64,000 nucleotides of DNA, from the NCBI GenBank assembly GCA_947034895.1, contig OX344761.1, positions 89,789,447 through 89,853,446 on the forward strand, given 5' to 3'. Shown here piece after piece: positions 12,718-28,799 of the stretch. Origin of the DNA: Rhytidiadelphus loreus (Eukaryota > Streptophyta > Bryopsida > Hypnales > Hylocomiaceae). The translations under genes and the position numbers were made by a program. Under the pieces are notes generated by a model. It was given only the letters and a program-made list of their open reading frames with translations, was not told the origin of the DNA and did not search any database. Positions within the stretch are counted from its first letter, which is position 1, and each line of letters begins with the position of its first letter.

Positions 12718-13514
12718 CCCCTAACTACCTGAGCGCCATATATGGTTGATCTGAAATTTTAGGCTCATTTTGCAGTAGGCAGTTAATTTTGTTTGACCTT
12801 TAGAAAAAATTGGGTAGTTTTTAGAGTTAACTATTGAAAACTTTCATTTTTCACTAAAAAAAATACATATTTGATTGTTGAGAGGTCTCCAAAGCCATAT
12901 ATGTCCATTAGTGGAAGAGTAAAGCTTGCTAATTTTACTTAATTTTCCAACTTTCAGCAATTTCACTTGATTTGAGATCTAAAAACTTGTACTTATCCAT
13001 TTGCTTTAAAAATGGCCCCACTTGAAAGAGAAAAGTGTTTTCATGATTTTCACCATTAAAAATTTAAACAAGCAAGTGTTGATTTGGAGTTCTTTGTAAT
13101 TTATACTTATTAAAAAAATTGCATCTCAACAATTGCAAGGTGGATTGTGTAATGAGTTTAATAACTTTTCAAGTGATATTAAGTTTTTTGAAAAGGCATT
13201 TTAGTGTACTAACACAATTTATTGTTGTTCATGTCATCTCCAATCCCAAAAAACTTTTATGTGGAAATTCTAAAACATTGTGGGGAGGGGAAGCATACTA
13301 AAAATAAAAAACGCACATTTCAGTTGTTATAATCTCACAACTCTTGTGCAATTTTGCACTCAAAATTGGTGTGCATATTAATAAGCAAGTTCTTTAAACA
13401 TCCATACGGTTAGATTTTGAAAAAAAAATCAAATTGCTTCAATGGAGATAACCATAAGCCCATGCTCTTTTTTCATAGTCAAAACACACTTGAAAAGGCT
13501 TGGGCATTTAGGGG
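12718..13514 (+). mobile_element. TTAA-type element, fourth subfamily (about 797 bp)
   Basis: TTAA at 12714-12717 then CCCCTAACTACC. The right end carries CATTTAGGGGG then GTAA in place of TTAA. Interior content differs from the other copies. The call rests on the ends and length alone. Confidence 0.45.
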
Positions 13515-14145
13515 GTAAGAAAGCAAATTGACTCTTTATATGGCATTTCTTGTAGGAAAGGCCAATCATCTTTGTAAAAGTAGTAGGGGTTAGTAGGGGT
13601 TAGTAGGGACATATTCATAGTCATGTTTTTGTTAATGGTATTTCTTTGAATTTTCTAAATTGGCAATTATCTACCTTTTCATTTTCTAGTATGCCAGAGT
13701 AGGCACAAACTTTCTATATTGTGAGGTAAAGTGTGGGATTGTAATAGTTGAATTATGAAACTAAGAATGGTTCTATCTTAGTGGTTTATTTGAGCAAGTG
13801 TGATATTTGATATGTTCCTAGAAGAACAATATGTAGACTTCATGAATTACCATCTAATCATGAGCCAAAAGTTTCGTTGTTTGTTGTCATCACAACAATG
13901 GCTATAAAGGTCTTCTAATGGATGAAAATGATTTGTATGATTCCCATAGTTGTGAAACTAATAAATGTTATCATCTCAATGATAATTCTTTATGTGACAA
14001 ATAAGTTGGGGCATCCATTCCAAACTCTACACCCTTAATCAACCAAATTTTCTAAAATCTATAATTCATGTTCAACACTCAAAAAATCAATTTGAAGAGC
14101 TCACTTGGAATCTTACCATGATCATTTACATCTTTTTCTTGTCAT

Positions 14146-14407
14146 CATTAGGGGAGATTTCAGCTACTTGGGAGATTGTTTCAGGGTTGTTTCCATTGCA
14201 GGGAACTAGTCCTGTACAGTCAGAATATAATAATATTAAAAATTATTATTATTATTATTATTTTTAATTTATAAAAAAAATTATAAAAAATATATTAAAA
14301 AATTATGTCTGACGTGGCCGTCTCTTGGCCACATCAGATCAGTGTTCCTGTACTTCCCACAGTCCGGGAACTCACAGTCTTTTAAAATGCATAAATCTCC
14401 CCAAATG
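14146..14407. mobile_element. CATTAG-family MITE (262 bp)
   Basis: Begins CATTAGGGGAGATTT and ends AAATCTCCCCAAATG. The AT centre includes a TTA/ATT run. Carries tgacgtggccgtctct near its right arm. Confidence 0.75.
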
Positions 14408-16129
14408 TTATGCAAAAAGTTTCATTTTTAACATTTGATATCTCAAAGTATGCGACTCTAACATACCTATCCCTTATTCACCAAAAAAAATAGGAAATTA
14501 GATTTTAGTTGGAAATTAGAAAAGAAATATTCCTTCAAATGAACATATGTAGCAGAATTGTCATTTATGTAGATTTTCTAGAACCATTCGTGGGGGCTTG
14601 AGTGAAGATTCTCATTTATGCCATACCTTTAGGGATTAGAGTTCTCACTCTCTCTAGAATCCAGTGTATAAATAATATTTATGAAATTCTCAATTTTTTT
14701 CTACAAAACATTAGATGAAATCCATATTTTTCTTGATGCATTTTTGTGACATCGACTTGTTTTTATGTTACTTTTTATGTTACTACTAACATCTTGATGT
14801 TATATATGATGTCATTGTTGATATAAAAATAAGTGGAAGTCACAAAAAATGTGTCTTGAAAAACACAGGGGTCTTCTAAACAAGTGAAAGTTGAAAAATT
14901 ATGAAATATTCCATGATTTTTTTTATATATATTTTTTTGAAAAACAAAATGTACTTACTATGTAAAGGAGATCATGAGTGGATGGGTGTGTATCTCTAAA
15001 TGCTTTCATCCGGAATCCCATGCCTACACTCTTGCAATTTTGCAAAAAAATAATTACAAAAATAAAGAAAAGGGATAATATTTTCTGGTTGGTTTTTGAA
15101 CCAAAAGTGGCTCATGAGTGAGCGAGATGTATTTTCAATATTTTTTGAGCACATTGAAACTTTACTTCAATGGTGAAAGAATGTAATGACACAAATTTCA
15201 TGGGGCTAAAATAGGGGAGAGATAGTCACCAACCCTACTGTGTATCCAAACTTCATCAATGGTATACAATCTAAAATCAAAGTAAGGCCAATTGTGGCTC
15301 TATTTTTGGGCCCCATTGCTCCATGTTGCATCCTAATTAATGTAGTAAAAGCTATGAAAGGTTGGCATTATAACAATTTCAATGCCAAATCACTCATCTA
15401 TTATCCCACAATCTTCTAGATTCCCATTGCAACCATGTAGGGAGTTAGAAGAAGTACATTAGAAACTTTTTACTACTTCCGGGCTAGTGTCCAACACTAG
15501 TAAAAAATGTTGTTTTATGCCTAGATTTCTTAAAAATCAAGTTTCTCAGTATGAAAAATAGGTGTATCAATCAAGTATATTTAAAGAACATCATAATCAT
15601 ATTCAAGAATGTTTTGAATTTTTCAAGTGGAGTAGAAATTACACATTGGAAACTCCATTTTGTTGGCATTGCTTGGATGAACCAAAGAAAGAACAAAATA
15701 TCATTTTAAAGACAATTCACTTCAATATCCAATGCATAAAACAAAGTGCTTATAATTTTACTAATTTTAACTTTAATTTTTATATCCTATACACGAGAGC
15801 ACTTTAACTAAGATAGGATCACCCATACCTAATCACTTAAGCAATTCTAGGACAAATCATGAGTAGTATGAGGCAATGAAATTTTTTTCCATGTAGAAAG
15901 ATAGCAAATATTGGAACTGCAAATTATTTGTAATTTTGTTCCCAAAATTGAAATTACTATGAATTTTGGGATCCAAAAAGTGCTTTGAATCCATAGCCAA
16001 TGTCTTAGCCTCCTCCAATTCCAATCATTCAAGAACTATAGAGGAGTCACCCATAACCAATCAAATAAGTAATTATAGACATGTTATAGAATAGTCCAAA
16101 GCAAAGTTAATATATTTATGGAGGTGCAA

Positions 16130-16345
16130 AGATAGAAATGATGAGGATTGTCAAAAATATGGTAATTTTATCGCTTGAATTGAAATTACTATGAATTTTA
16201 GAAGCCAAAAGTTGGTCTAGACCCAAGTCCAATATACAAAGTCTTCCAATAGTTGTTCATTCAAGAACTACTTTTCCACTCACTACTTCTTACTTTCTTG
16301 CTCACTACTTTGGGACATGTGTCATGACCTTATTAGTCCCAACCT
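16130..16345. repeat. Dispersed repeat, inverted copy at 55995-56220
   Basis: gacatgtgtcatgacctta here is the reverse complement of sequence near 56036-56052; gaagccaaaagttgg matches the complement near 56155-56170. A second, diverged direct copy precedes it at about 15880-16040 (aaattactatgaatttt in both). Confidence 0.7.
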
Positions 16346-16919
16346 TGAAAAGGAGAAAAAAAATACATTCCAAATTCCTATTGGGAATTTGTTCCAGTCT
16401 TGGTTGGAAACAACTACACCCTACACATTGGGTATGGGTCCCTGGTTGGAATTTTGAAATAGGTGATCCTACCTTACTTGTTGGTGTTCAGCAAAGTTTT
16501 AAACTAATTCCAACTTAAGCTATTTGGTTATTCTTGTCCCCCAAACAGGTGTCCCCCAAACATGGTTAGTGAACTACCCCAAGAGACTCTTCATTCACAA
16601 TGGTCCCCAAACCGGCAGTGCATGGAAACCAGAAATGCCATTGTCGGCCGCAGCCACCGCGATTGGCCATACTGTATGTGGTGCAGTTTCTCTGAGCCAC
16701 GGAGTCCCAGAATGCCGATTGCTCATTGAACCAGGTGGCAGTCGAATATGTCTAGTTGGCTTCCCATGGAACCAAGTGGCACTTCTGCTTGCCTAGTTGG
16801 CAGCGCCGACGATTCCGTTGCCACTCATCCGAGGGAATCTACGTGGACGATTGAGGGAGATCCACAGCAAACGGTCATATATGTGGAATTCTCCACGTGA
16901 ATTAAATTTGACGAATTGA

Positions 16920-16948
16920 CCCTAAACCCTAAACCCCTAAACCCTAAT
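16920..16948 (+). repeat. Interstitial telomere-like repeat (CCCTAAA type)
   Basis: About four units of CCCTAAA, one with an extra C, in unique-looking, GC-richer DNA. This is the canonical plant telomere unit; a run this short is also called a telo-box when it lies near a transcription start. A plus-strand frame starts about 300 bp downstream (17255), but I do not recognise it. Confidence 0.8.
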
Positions 16949-17254
16949 CCTGCATGTAGGTACTGTAGCCGTAAATTGCAAGCATGCAATCGATAATAAA
17001 CCTTTACATTACTTTTGCTGAAGACGTCGGTACATAACCCTGATCAAGCAAACAGCTTCTGAACCTTGCAGATCTTGAGAAAATCCCATAAGTTTGGCTA
17101 TGGAATTGGGCTACAACCTACTACACAAGTTTGCAGATTTCATCTGAAAGCTAGGACACGTACAGATTTGTGTTTTAGTTGAAAGTGCCCAAGTCGTGGA
17201 ATACCGCCAATTTAACGAAATTGACGTTGTAGGAAGCAATTACTATTACCTTCA

Positions 17255-17539
17255 ATGAACGGAAAACCAAATGTGAGTTCAAGCATCAACAATCAAAGAA
17301 GACTTAGAAACTTCCGAAAAAATCCAGGACGTGACTTTGAAGTAAAGGATGTAAGTGGAGTAAAAGTTCATTCTAATTGCATTGGGGCTTTCAGCTGCAG
17401 GCGAGCAAAAGCATGTACTGCCTCTGTGCATTGGAGTTGTGTAGCGCCTCCTAATTCCATGGCCAATCAGAACTCCTGCAAATTCCTAGCGCATCCACAC
17501 GCACCTGCAGCTGCAGAAGACAACCTCATTCTAACTTAA
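17255..17539 (+). other. Unrecognised 94-codon open frame, probably not a gene
   Basis: An ATG-initiated frame in the GC-richer island downstream of the telomere-like motif at 16920. It is cysteine- and alanine-containing with no domain I recognise, and I see no flanking exons. It is listed only because it lies outside identified repeats and could be one exon of a short transcript. Confidence 0.12.
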
Positions 17540-17609
17540 TTCACAAGCAAAGTGCAAGAATAGAAGACTGCTGCAGAAACAAAAGCGCCCACAACCAGCT
17601 ACGGTAAGG

Positions 17610-18218
17610 TAGTGTGCTCATAAACCGTCACTTTAAGGGCTGCTGGGCCTTTTTGATGGTTTTCAGATGTGTGAAAATATTTTCTCTTATTTTTCACTTG
17701 AAGAAGAATTGATGCGGAATCTAACCCAAGTGGTTTTATATTTTTTGGAGCTTTTATGAATTAGTTATGAGTTTTCAAAGAATTCTGCCATAGGGACCTA
17801 TTTGTGATTTCTAGCCCTTGCAAAATCCAGTCTTAAATGGTCTGAAAAAAGATATGGCTTTACCAGAAACAAGCATTGAGGCATGCAAAAAGTAATAGAT
17901 AAGGTTCCTAATGTGACCTTTACTAAAACTTGAATAGAAGCTTCAGTTAATTATTATTTCAGATTTTTTAGCATATCTAGGAAGGTAGTTGGGCTACCAA
18001 TTCTCATTTTGAAAAAAATTAATGAATGCCCATCCACTTAATTAGAAATGGACCTACCACGGTTGTTAAACTAACCTTTAAAGAAGTATGAACCATCCAT
18101 TGGAGAAGAATGAACCAATTCTTCCTCTTCTCTGACATATTCAATAGTCCATCATGTATCCATTTTTCAGCCACCTAGAGGACAGTTTGAAGAAGAGGGT
18201 CAGTTTTAGAGCACACTA
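17610..18218. mobile_element. TIR element of the TAGTGTGCTC family (609 bp)
   Basis: Left end TAGTGTGCTCATAAA, right end (reverse complement) TAGTGTGCTCTAAAA. The interior is an inverted relative of about 954-1357. It is the only recognisable DNA element in the downstream flank of the CKX gene. Confidence 0.65.
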
Positions 18219-18219
18219 C

Positions 18220-19282
18220 TATAGACGACGCATCTTCCTCACGAACGAAAGACATGCATCTCTAATATCGTGGCGCGCGCCTGTATTCTATTGTTTTTTT
18301 GTTGCCTAATGTTGTCTGCTGCAGAGCTACTTCAGATATTGTCAGTATCAATGAATTTGGTCCCTGTTGCAACAAAACCGAGGTGCCTGAATGGTGCCAA
18401 ATTCTACACTACCAGACGTAACCACCCTATGATATGATCACTTCCACGCTTCGAGAACAACAGAAAAATCTCAAGGACTGTCATAAGACTTGTTCACGAA
18501 ACTTTTCCCACGTAAGATATCATACGTATTACATGTTCGTGACTTTGTGTGCAAATCCTGTTTTCAAACTAATCTGGCAGGTGTCTTATTAGCTTCCCTT
18601 CGAGTCAAATAAAAAATAAAATATCTGGCAGGTTCAAGAAAGTGATGTCAAAAACCCATTACTTACCATCACCTGAGACCAACTTCGACACATTCTTTAA
18701 AATTGGAAGAGTTGGTTCTTTTTTTATTGGTAAAGTAAGTTACATGGCAAATATGAAATTGTTTTTCTCAACTTTAAGTTACCTTTCAATTAATCTTGGA
18801 AGCTGAATGATTTTCTTCATTGCCTAGGAAAGGTAGCCCAACACATTCTGATACGGAAGAGTTTAGGTGCCAACCTCTTTATTCCGCAATTAGGTTTGCA
18901 TCAGAGTAGGTTCTCTTTCGTCATTGCGTTGCTGAGTAGTAAATCCTCTGTTGTGCAAGATCTTTAGCAAAGTCCTACCAAACACTATATTTAGAATCCC
19001 GGGATATGACAATCTACTGTACAACAGCTGCAGCATTCCTCAGTCCTCACCCTTTTATATCCAGATTTCTTTTTATGGCACATAAATAATATATATTTTT
19101 TACAGAGGAATGCTATAGAAAATGGAGACACGGAAAAATTCCATTCTGGTACGAGAAACCAGTCAAAACAGGTAAAAGTAACAGAATGGTTTCCTTCCTT
19201 CCGTTCATAACCTCAAATCTCTTGGCCAGGTAATTAGACCCACGTTTTCACAAAAAGTTCTTTTTGAACCATGAAAAAAGTC
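18220..19282. other. CKX downstream flank
   Basis: No gene recognised. TTTATT at 18878-18883, the complement of AATAAA, is about 620 bp past the CKX stop; no nearer canonical polyadenylation signal was seen. The GC-richer texture of the island continues here. Confidence 0.4.
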
Positions 19283-19305
19283 TAAACCCTAACCCTAACC
19301 CTAAC
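19283..19305 (+). repeat. Interstitial telomere-like repeat (CCCTAA type)
   Basis: One CTAAACCCT unit followed by further CTAACCCTAA-type units, about 200 bp past the CKX stop codon. Here the unit is mainly the six-base form rather than the seven-base plant form seen at 16920. Confidence 0.75.
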
Positions 19306-19502
19306 TCCTTTCCCGTAGTCATGGTTTCTCTATGTTCGCGATGGTAGCTTTTACTTTACAAATGTCCGCTATACTTCGTGCAATGTCGTCCGCATATCGC
19401 TGTTCACACTCTTCGCATGGCCAGCTCATGCTTTCGGACTCCACAATCAAAATCTCAAAAGCTCGGTTGCCAAGCCCGAGGTTGCAAATTCCGAGGTTCC
19501 TG

Positions 19503-23532
<4,030 letters not shown>

Positions 23533-23808
23533 GGTGAAGCTGCTTGGCTTCACTTTGAAGTTCACTACAGTGTCCACTGTGTTTCCACGGGCGTCACCAC
23601 CTTTACTCTCGCCCGGTTGCGCCACCCAGATTTTCCTCTTGCGCCGTTGTGGCAACCCCACCGTTGTGTCTGCCCTGCTTGTCAATTCAATCAATGCTGT
23701 GGCGGTGTAAGGCTCCAGAGCTGTCAATAGCAGCTGGTTGTTGTCAACGTGCACCAGCTTGTGCGCCGATTTGGTCGTCTTCTCCGGGAACAGAACCATG
23801 GTGACCAT
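23533..23808 (-). other. Open in-frame leader upstream of the CKX start (92 codons)
   Basis: The CKX frame continues open upstream of the chosen start to another ATG at 23808, which would add 92 residues and give a 642-residue protein. The extension has no hydrophobic start and contains a basic stretch (PQRRKRK). An N-terminal extension would bury the secretion signal that CKX enzymes normally carry, so I treat it as 5' UTR. An alternative product from the upstream ATG cannot be excluded from sequence alone. Confidence 0.4.
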
Positions 23809-24403
23809 CTAGGACTGCCGATGTCAACACGAAGAGTACTGAGCTTGGAAACCGACAATGTCAGGGTTAACTTCAAGTGGTAGGCGGATGCAACGTCATA
23901 ATCTTGCATCAAGGAACCGCTAGAATGCATTCTTCGAACAGGCGAGCTGCGAAATTACTCACTCCCACACTTGGCCCCTAAATGTTTCCAAATGGCGCCC
24001 ACGTTCTCGATCAGGTGCAGAGTCGCAAGTGTCTAGCAAAATGGGAATGTGATACCATGTGACATGTACAGAAGCATACCCTCACAGCGTCGGCACTTCG
24101 AATCTACATTCATTTCTAGCAACTGTATGTAGTAATTCACAATCGATCACTCTCTAATTCGCCCTTTGTTCCACTCTGCAGCTTCAAGAGCTCACCTCTA
24201 GCATCACGGTTTTAAAGATGGTCCTGGGCGGAATTTTCAGATCTGAGCCATGGAACCGCTTGCTTACGTCCCAGTTGCTCAGTGCGCCGTTATATGTTGA
24301 TAGATGCAGTAACTAACTGCCCTGACGCGGGAGCATAAAATCTAGAACTAATTAGACAATCTCCAGGATGTTACGTTGTCATAAACTTGGATGCTACTAG
24401 CTG

Positions 24404-24432
24404 GGGATGGATGGATAGATAGATAGGCAGAT
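24404..24432. repeat. (GATA)n/(GGAT)n microsatellite
   Basis: ggatggatggatagatagatag, upstream of the CKX gene. Confidence 0.8.
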
Positions 24433-24667
24433 GGTAGTACTTGCAAATTACAAAAAACATGTCTAGTGGGTGGTAACCCAGCAGAGCTCAGTGTCTGCAC
24501 GTAAGCATTTCGCCAAGCTTTCTGGAGTGCAAGGCAGCGGTAGCTATATACCACTGACGGGGGGTCGAATTTAACATGGACTGCCGGCTCTGGACGGTGA
24601 TCTGACACATGAGCTCCTTTGGAGGAATCTTATTACCATTATTCTGCAACCGGTTACCAAGCTTTTG

Positions 24668-24708
24668 ACCGACGGACGGACGGAGACGGACGGACGGACG
24701 GAAGGAAA
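24668..24708. repeat. (GACG)n microsatellite
   Basis: gacggacggacgg and a second gacggacggacggacgg run, grading into ggaagg, about 1.1 kb upstream of the CKX start codon. Confidence 0.85.
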
Positions 24709-26247
24709 GAAGAGTTGGCGGGCTAAAAGTTTCAAGCTAGCTGCACTGCATCGATTTGCGCTGGGCTAAGTTAGTAGGGGGTCTGACAGACACCATTAAA
24801 CTTGTATCATATCTCCTACGGCCCTGCTTCAGTTCTCCCGGTTTAGAACTCCGCTGGCCCACCGGCCGGCGCCCAGGGCTGCTGGTTATTCAATACCCCC
24901 AACTGGGGACCTACTTTCTCGTGCCCAAGGTGGTAACGGGGCTTTGATGGAAAGTTGGAAAGTTGGACGCTTTCCGTGGCGTTTGCAAAGGGGAAGTTGG
25001 GGTGCCGCAGCCGGAAAGAGTTGGAAAAGTTGGGTGTCACAATGAAGGGCTTTTGGCCTTTTGGCCTTTTGGAGGGGGAGAGTTGATGTCACTCTCCGAT
25101 ATAGGTGGAAGGTAGCTGACTCCTACTTTTACTCGGAACCCAGACAGGTCTAGCACATTGCATTATTCACAACAGTAGGACAATAGGCCCGGGCACAGTG
25201 AGTACCGCTCCGATTCTGCAGCGAGTTCACTGAAAGTTGAAACGCCTTCTTTGGCGATGAAAAATTCTTCAAGGAGTTCGTTTTCCAAGTTCTATGCTCC
25301 AAACTCTTTCCACCCAAGCAAGAATTCTTTCAATGAACTGGGGGGCATGTTATATATGGTTGCGTGCAACCACTTTCTACCATGCAAATATTCTTTCGAT
25401 GAACTATGGGAATGCTACAATGTTTGTGATCAACTATGATTCCCCATGATAAGTATGGTCCCATTTAACTTGAGAGTATGAGTCAAGTATCTAGGAATGA
25501 ATGTCTTTCCAAACCATGAGCTACTCTAATCTCTTTAGTAAGAGCATGGCCACCATGGTCCATTGGAGCTAGTGGCAATAGTTCCTAGTAGGTCCTTACT
25601 CCTTCTTGTTCCCCACCGCCACTTTCAAAGCAGACACGTAAAAAATGAAAGTGGACACTTAAGAGTAGTGAGCCCTTGTAGTGATGTGCAACCGCAAATT
25701 TTGGAGAATCTCATCATCAGATTTTGTCCTAATGTGACCTATGAAGAGAGACACAACACACAAGCAGCATTGCAAGCTAGTGTAGAAGAACTAGAAGAGG
25801 ACACATAGCCTACTCCCAAAGCATGAAGGTAGAGTCATCGTGTTACAATTGGGAGTAGAGTGAGGGACAGTTGGGGGTTGCAACCATAACTACGTTACGA
25901 AAGTTTGATGAGACTAGGATTCTTCTTCCCTTAATGAAGAAGAGTCAAAGCATTCACAAATAGTTCTACTTGTGTGAAAACATGGTATGTGTAGACAAAA
26001 TAATTGACCAATTATGTTAGTTGCGGGTCTTCTTGCAATTGGTACACTTGTAACGTACACTCAATAAGTTAGTTGAGATTAAGGTGAACCAGCCTATTAC
26101 TGCCCCAATCACATTTCCATCCTTGTGTACCCATGGTGTACCTATCTTAGAACGAAAATGTACACCACAAGTACATGACAGCGGAATTGTAATTTTGGTG
26201 GTAACAGGCTAGCTCCTACTACTTTTGCTTGTCAACCTGGTCCAGCA

Positions 26248-26321
26248 CCACCTGCGGCTGTCAGGCTTGTAATTTCTCCCCTTGCAGTGAAATTTCGTTT
26301 CACTTGTGTCAAAAGAAAACG
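26248..26321 (+). mobile_element. Very short LINE tail insertion (74 bp)
   Basis: Flanked by TGGTCCAGCA at 26238-26247 and 26322-26331. The insert resembles the last part of the 57483 LINE (cacctgcggct..., then tgaaatttcgtttcacttgtg and an A-rich end). An open frame that starts in this stretch (26229-26783) is therefore not a credible gene. Confidence 0.7.
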
Positions 26322-26891
26322 TGGTCCAGCAAATCCCAGGACCCGGATTCTGCCTTTCCGCTTTTCTCATCAGTTTTTTTTTTCGGCACTCTTTACTTGA
26401 CAGTCACTCCTATTTCTGGGGGGGAAGAAATTAATGGCGTTGGGGTGTGTTTTTTCAATGATATTATTATATTTTGTAAAGCTTTGGGCCTTTGGGGAAG
26501 TGGGGGCTCCCTTCACTCACTGTTGAGTCCGGGACGGACGAAGCGCTGGCTTGGAAGGCTTTGGGGGATATTTGAGTCGTTGGCTCCCATAGTGGAGATC
26601 CTTCTTGGGGAGCGCACCTTGATAGAAAAACAGGGCAGTTATGATATAGGGCGTTGGGTTGCAGGCAGTGCATGCACACAATCTCTGCGCAATCTGGTCG
26701 CCTTTAAGGGTGAGTCGTCGACTGGGCAAGGACCAAGGGAAGAGGTGAAGAAAGGAGCCAAGGGACGGCCGGCAAGAAATTAAAGCGGATCCATCACAAT
26801 TCATGCAGTGGGGAAAGTACCATTGGCAATGATATACGAAATCAGTCCAATTCTAGCTAAAAAGCAACAAAAAGCAACTGAAACGGCCACC

Positions 26892-26922
26892 CCCACTCAC
26901 TCACTCACTCACTCACTCACTG
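26892..26922. repeat. (CACT)n microsatellite
   Basis: About seven uninterrupted cact units, followed at 26938-26972 by gaactg/gaaact hexamer repeats and at 27001-27023 by an aaaag pentamer run. Confidence 0.9.
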
Positions 26923-27983
26923 CAAAATCCAACCTGGAACTGAAACTGGAACTGGAACTGAAACTGAACTGAACTCTCCAACCCATGCCTCTGCAGAAAA
27001 AAGAAAAGAAAAGAAAAGAAAAGCCTTTGAAAAACAAATTTCAAGATGCAATGGATCCATAGACGACTACTATTAGAATACCACTGGTCCTTCGATGATC
27101 CCGATTCTGAATGATATTCTCTGAGGTTCTGGGAGTTTTCTGGGAGTCTGCCAACTATGTTAGTGCGCTGCAAGCCAAGAGCTGGGCCTGGCGGAGTGGC
27201 AGAGACTTATAACTTAAAAAGGTCAGAGGCGAAGGCGCACAACTGAACTGAAGGCGCGGGGAGCCACTGATGTTGAATTCATGTATTTTTTGGAGGGGGG
27301 GGGGGTTGTCAGGAACTCCACGGCAGTTATGGAAGCTCGCTCAGTGATTTCCATCTGCCCGGCCTAGCTTGTTCTCTGTCCACCCCAGCAGCAGCAGCAG
27401 CAGCATAATTCCGCCTTCCCTGCTTGCAGACAGCTGCTTGCCCCGAGTAAGTTAAACAAGATCTCAATCGTGGAACTGCATTGGGGCGTGCTTCAAAGGG
27501 ACGGGGAGGAGGGAGGGCAGGCATCTCATGCAAGGTTGGGTTGTTGGGGGTAAGTTAACCCTGGATGGAAGGAAGGACGGATGCGGCGGGATCATCAAGG
27601 TAGGAAGCCAAAAATTATTAAATTTATCAAGGTATGGATGATGAATGGGTGTTGTCTTCGTTTCTACTAGTGTGCCATGTGCCATGTGCCGTTGTTACAG
27701 TCAAAATAAAAAGTAAAAGTAATTTTCTAATTTTTTAATTCAAAAATAATTCAAAAATGGCTAAAAGTTTCACACCATATGTTCCAATGCCACGAAACGA
27801 AGTCTATGCACCTCTTCTCATAGAGAGTTTTCCAACGATACCAAGAACTTGCACGGGGAAGCACGGGCCCGGAGATCTCAACGTAACAAACATAACTAAA
27901 TAAATAACTAAATGTTTGGGTTGTTCCTTGAAAGAGTCATTCATATATGACACTTTTGATCTTCAACGTCCTTACCTAGTTAA

Positions 27984-28559
27984 CCCATTAAGGACCGGTC
28001 GACCACTTTCTAGTCAACTTTGGTACTTTTTGTCTCCTACAATTTGTAGAACATTTGATTTCCAAAAACTTAAAGAAGAACACATTTAAAGTGTCTTCTT
28101 ACGCTCCTAACAAAACCAATTTCATGAGAATGTGTGCAAAAATGAGTGAGTTGTACTTGTTCAAACTTGAAATAGCTTGACCTTTCATATTGGGATTTTC
28201 AATGAAAAATGTATATTTATTTCAAAGGACAACTATTTATGTGTGTGAAGGAATTAGTTGAAAGGTTTTGGGTCAATTTGCAAACGTTTTACACAAATTT
28301 ATGCCCAATTGTAGCAAACCTAGTTTTGCACTAGTGCCAAAGGCTTGTTTATGGCACATCAATCTTTGGAGAGTTATTACAAAGATGTGAACCATTGGAT
28401 CACTTTCATTTTTGTGTGGTTCAAGAACCTATCCCATGGAATTTATCTATTCAATGCGATCTAAAATTACATTTATTAAGAGGGCACAAAATGGCACTTT
28501 TTTGGAATTGTATACAAAAGCTACAACCGCCCCTCAAATCGACCACAAACGTTAATGGG
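27984..28559 (+). mobile_element. piggyBac-like TTAA element, diverged subfamily (576 bp)
   Basis: Flanked by TTAA at 27980-27983 and 28560-28563. The ends share CCCATTAA as inverted repeats, and the left end continues as GGACCGGTCGACC. The interior differs from the 925-bp copies. No coding frame of note. Confidence 0.6.
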
Positions 28560-28574
28560 TTAACCCTAGAAGTA

Positions 28575-28785
28575 GGCCATGGACACAAAGTGTCTGATGG
28601 ATGACAAAGAATCCTTCTATGTGGGACAAAAGAACAAATGTCCATCCTTGGAATTTTGTATGGAAAGGGGTGGTCTTGCACACTAGTTTGACCTCCAATG
28701 AATGCTCTTGGGTTCTTTTGAGTTAACGATTCATATGGTCCCGAAAAGGATGATTTCCACAATGACTAGCTAGTCATTTTTAGGA
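28575..28785. repeat. Dispersed repeat related to 58408-58590
   Basis: Shares blocks in order with 58408-58590, for example atggatgac, tccttggaattttgt, agtttgacctccaatga and gatttccacaatgactag. It lies directly right of the TTAA element at 27984-28559; the related copy is also bounded by TTAA-containing ggttaa sequence, so it is probably another element family member. Confidence 0.6.
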
Positions 28786-28799
28786 TTAACCTTAGAAAG

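Larger units (their letters stand above)
23809..26220. other. CKX upstream flank, likely promoter side
   Basis: No convincing gene. GC-richer than the surrounding desert, with microsatellites at 24.4 and 24.7 kb and a small (ttttggcc)n run near 25050. An 81-codon plus frame at 25563-25808 ends in a short acidic tail (EELEED), but I recognise no domain. No TATA box could be assigned with confidence. Confidence 0.4.

Noticed and set aside
16524..16796. 90-codon plus-strand frame
   Set aside because: No domain, no exon signals, and it begins in repeat-like sequence related to the left edge of the window.
26229..26783. 184-codon plus-strand open frame
   Set aside because: It starts inside a LINE tail insertion with target duplications, has low-complexity composition and no recognisable domain.
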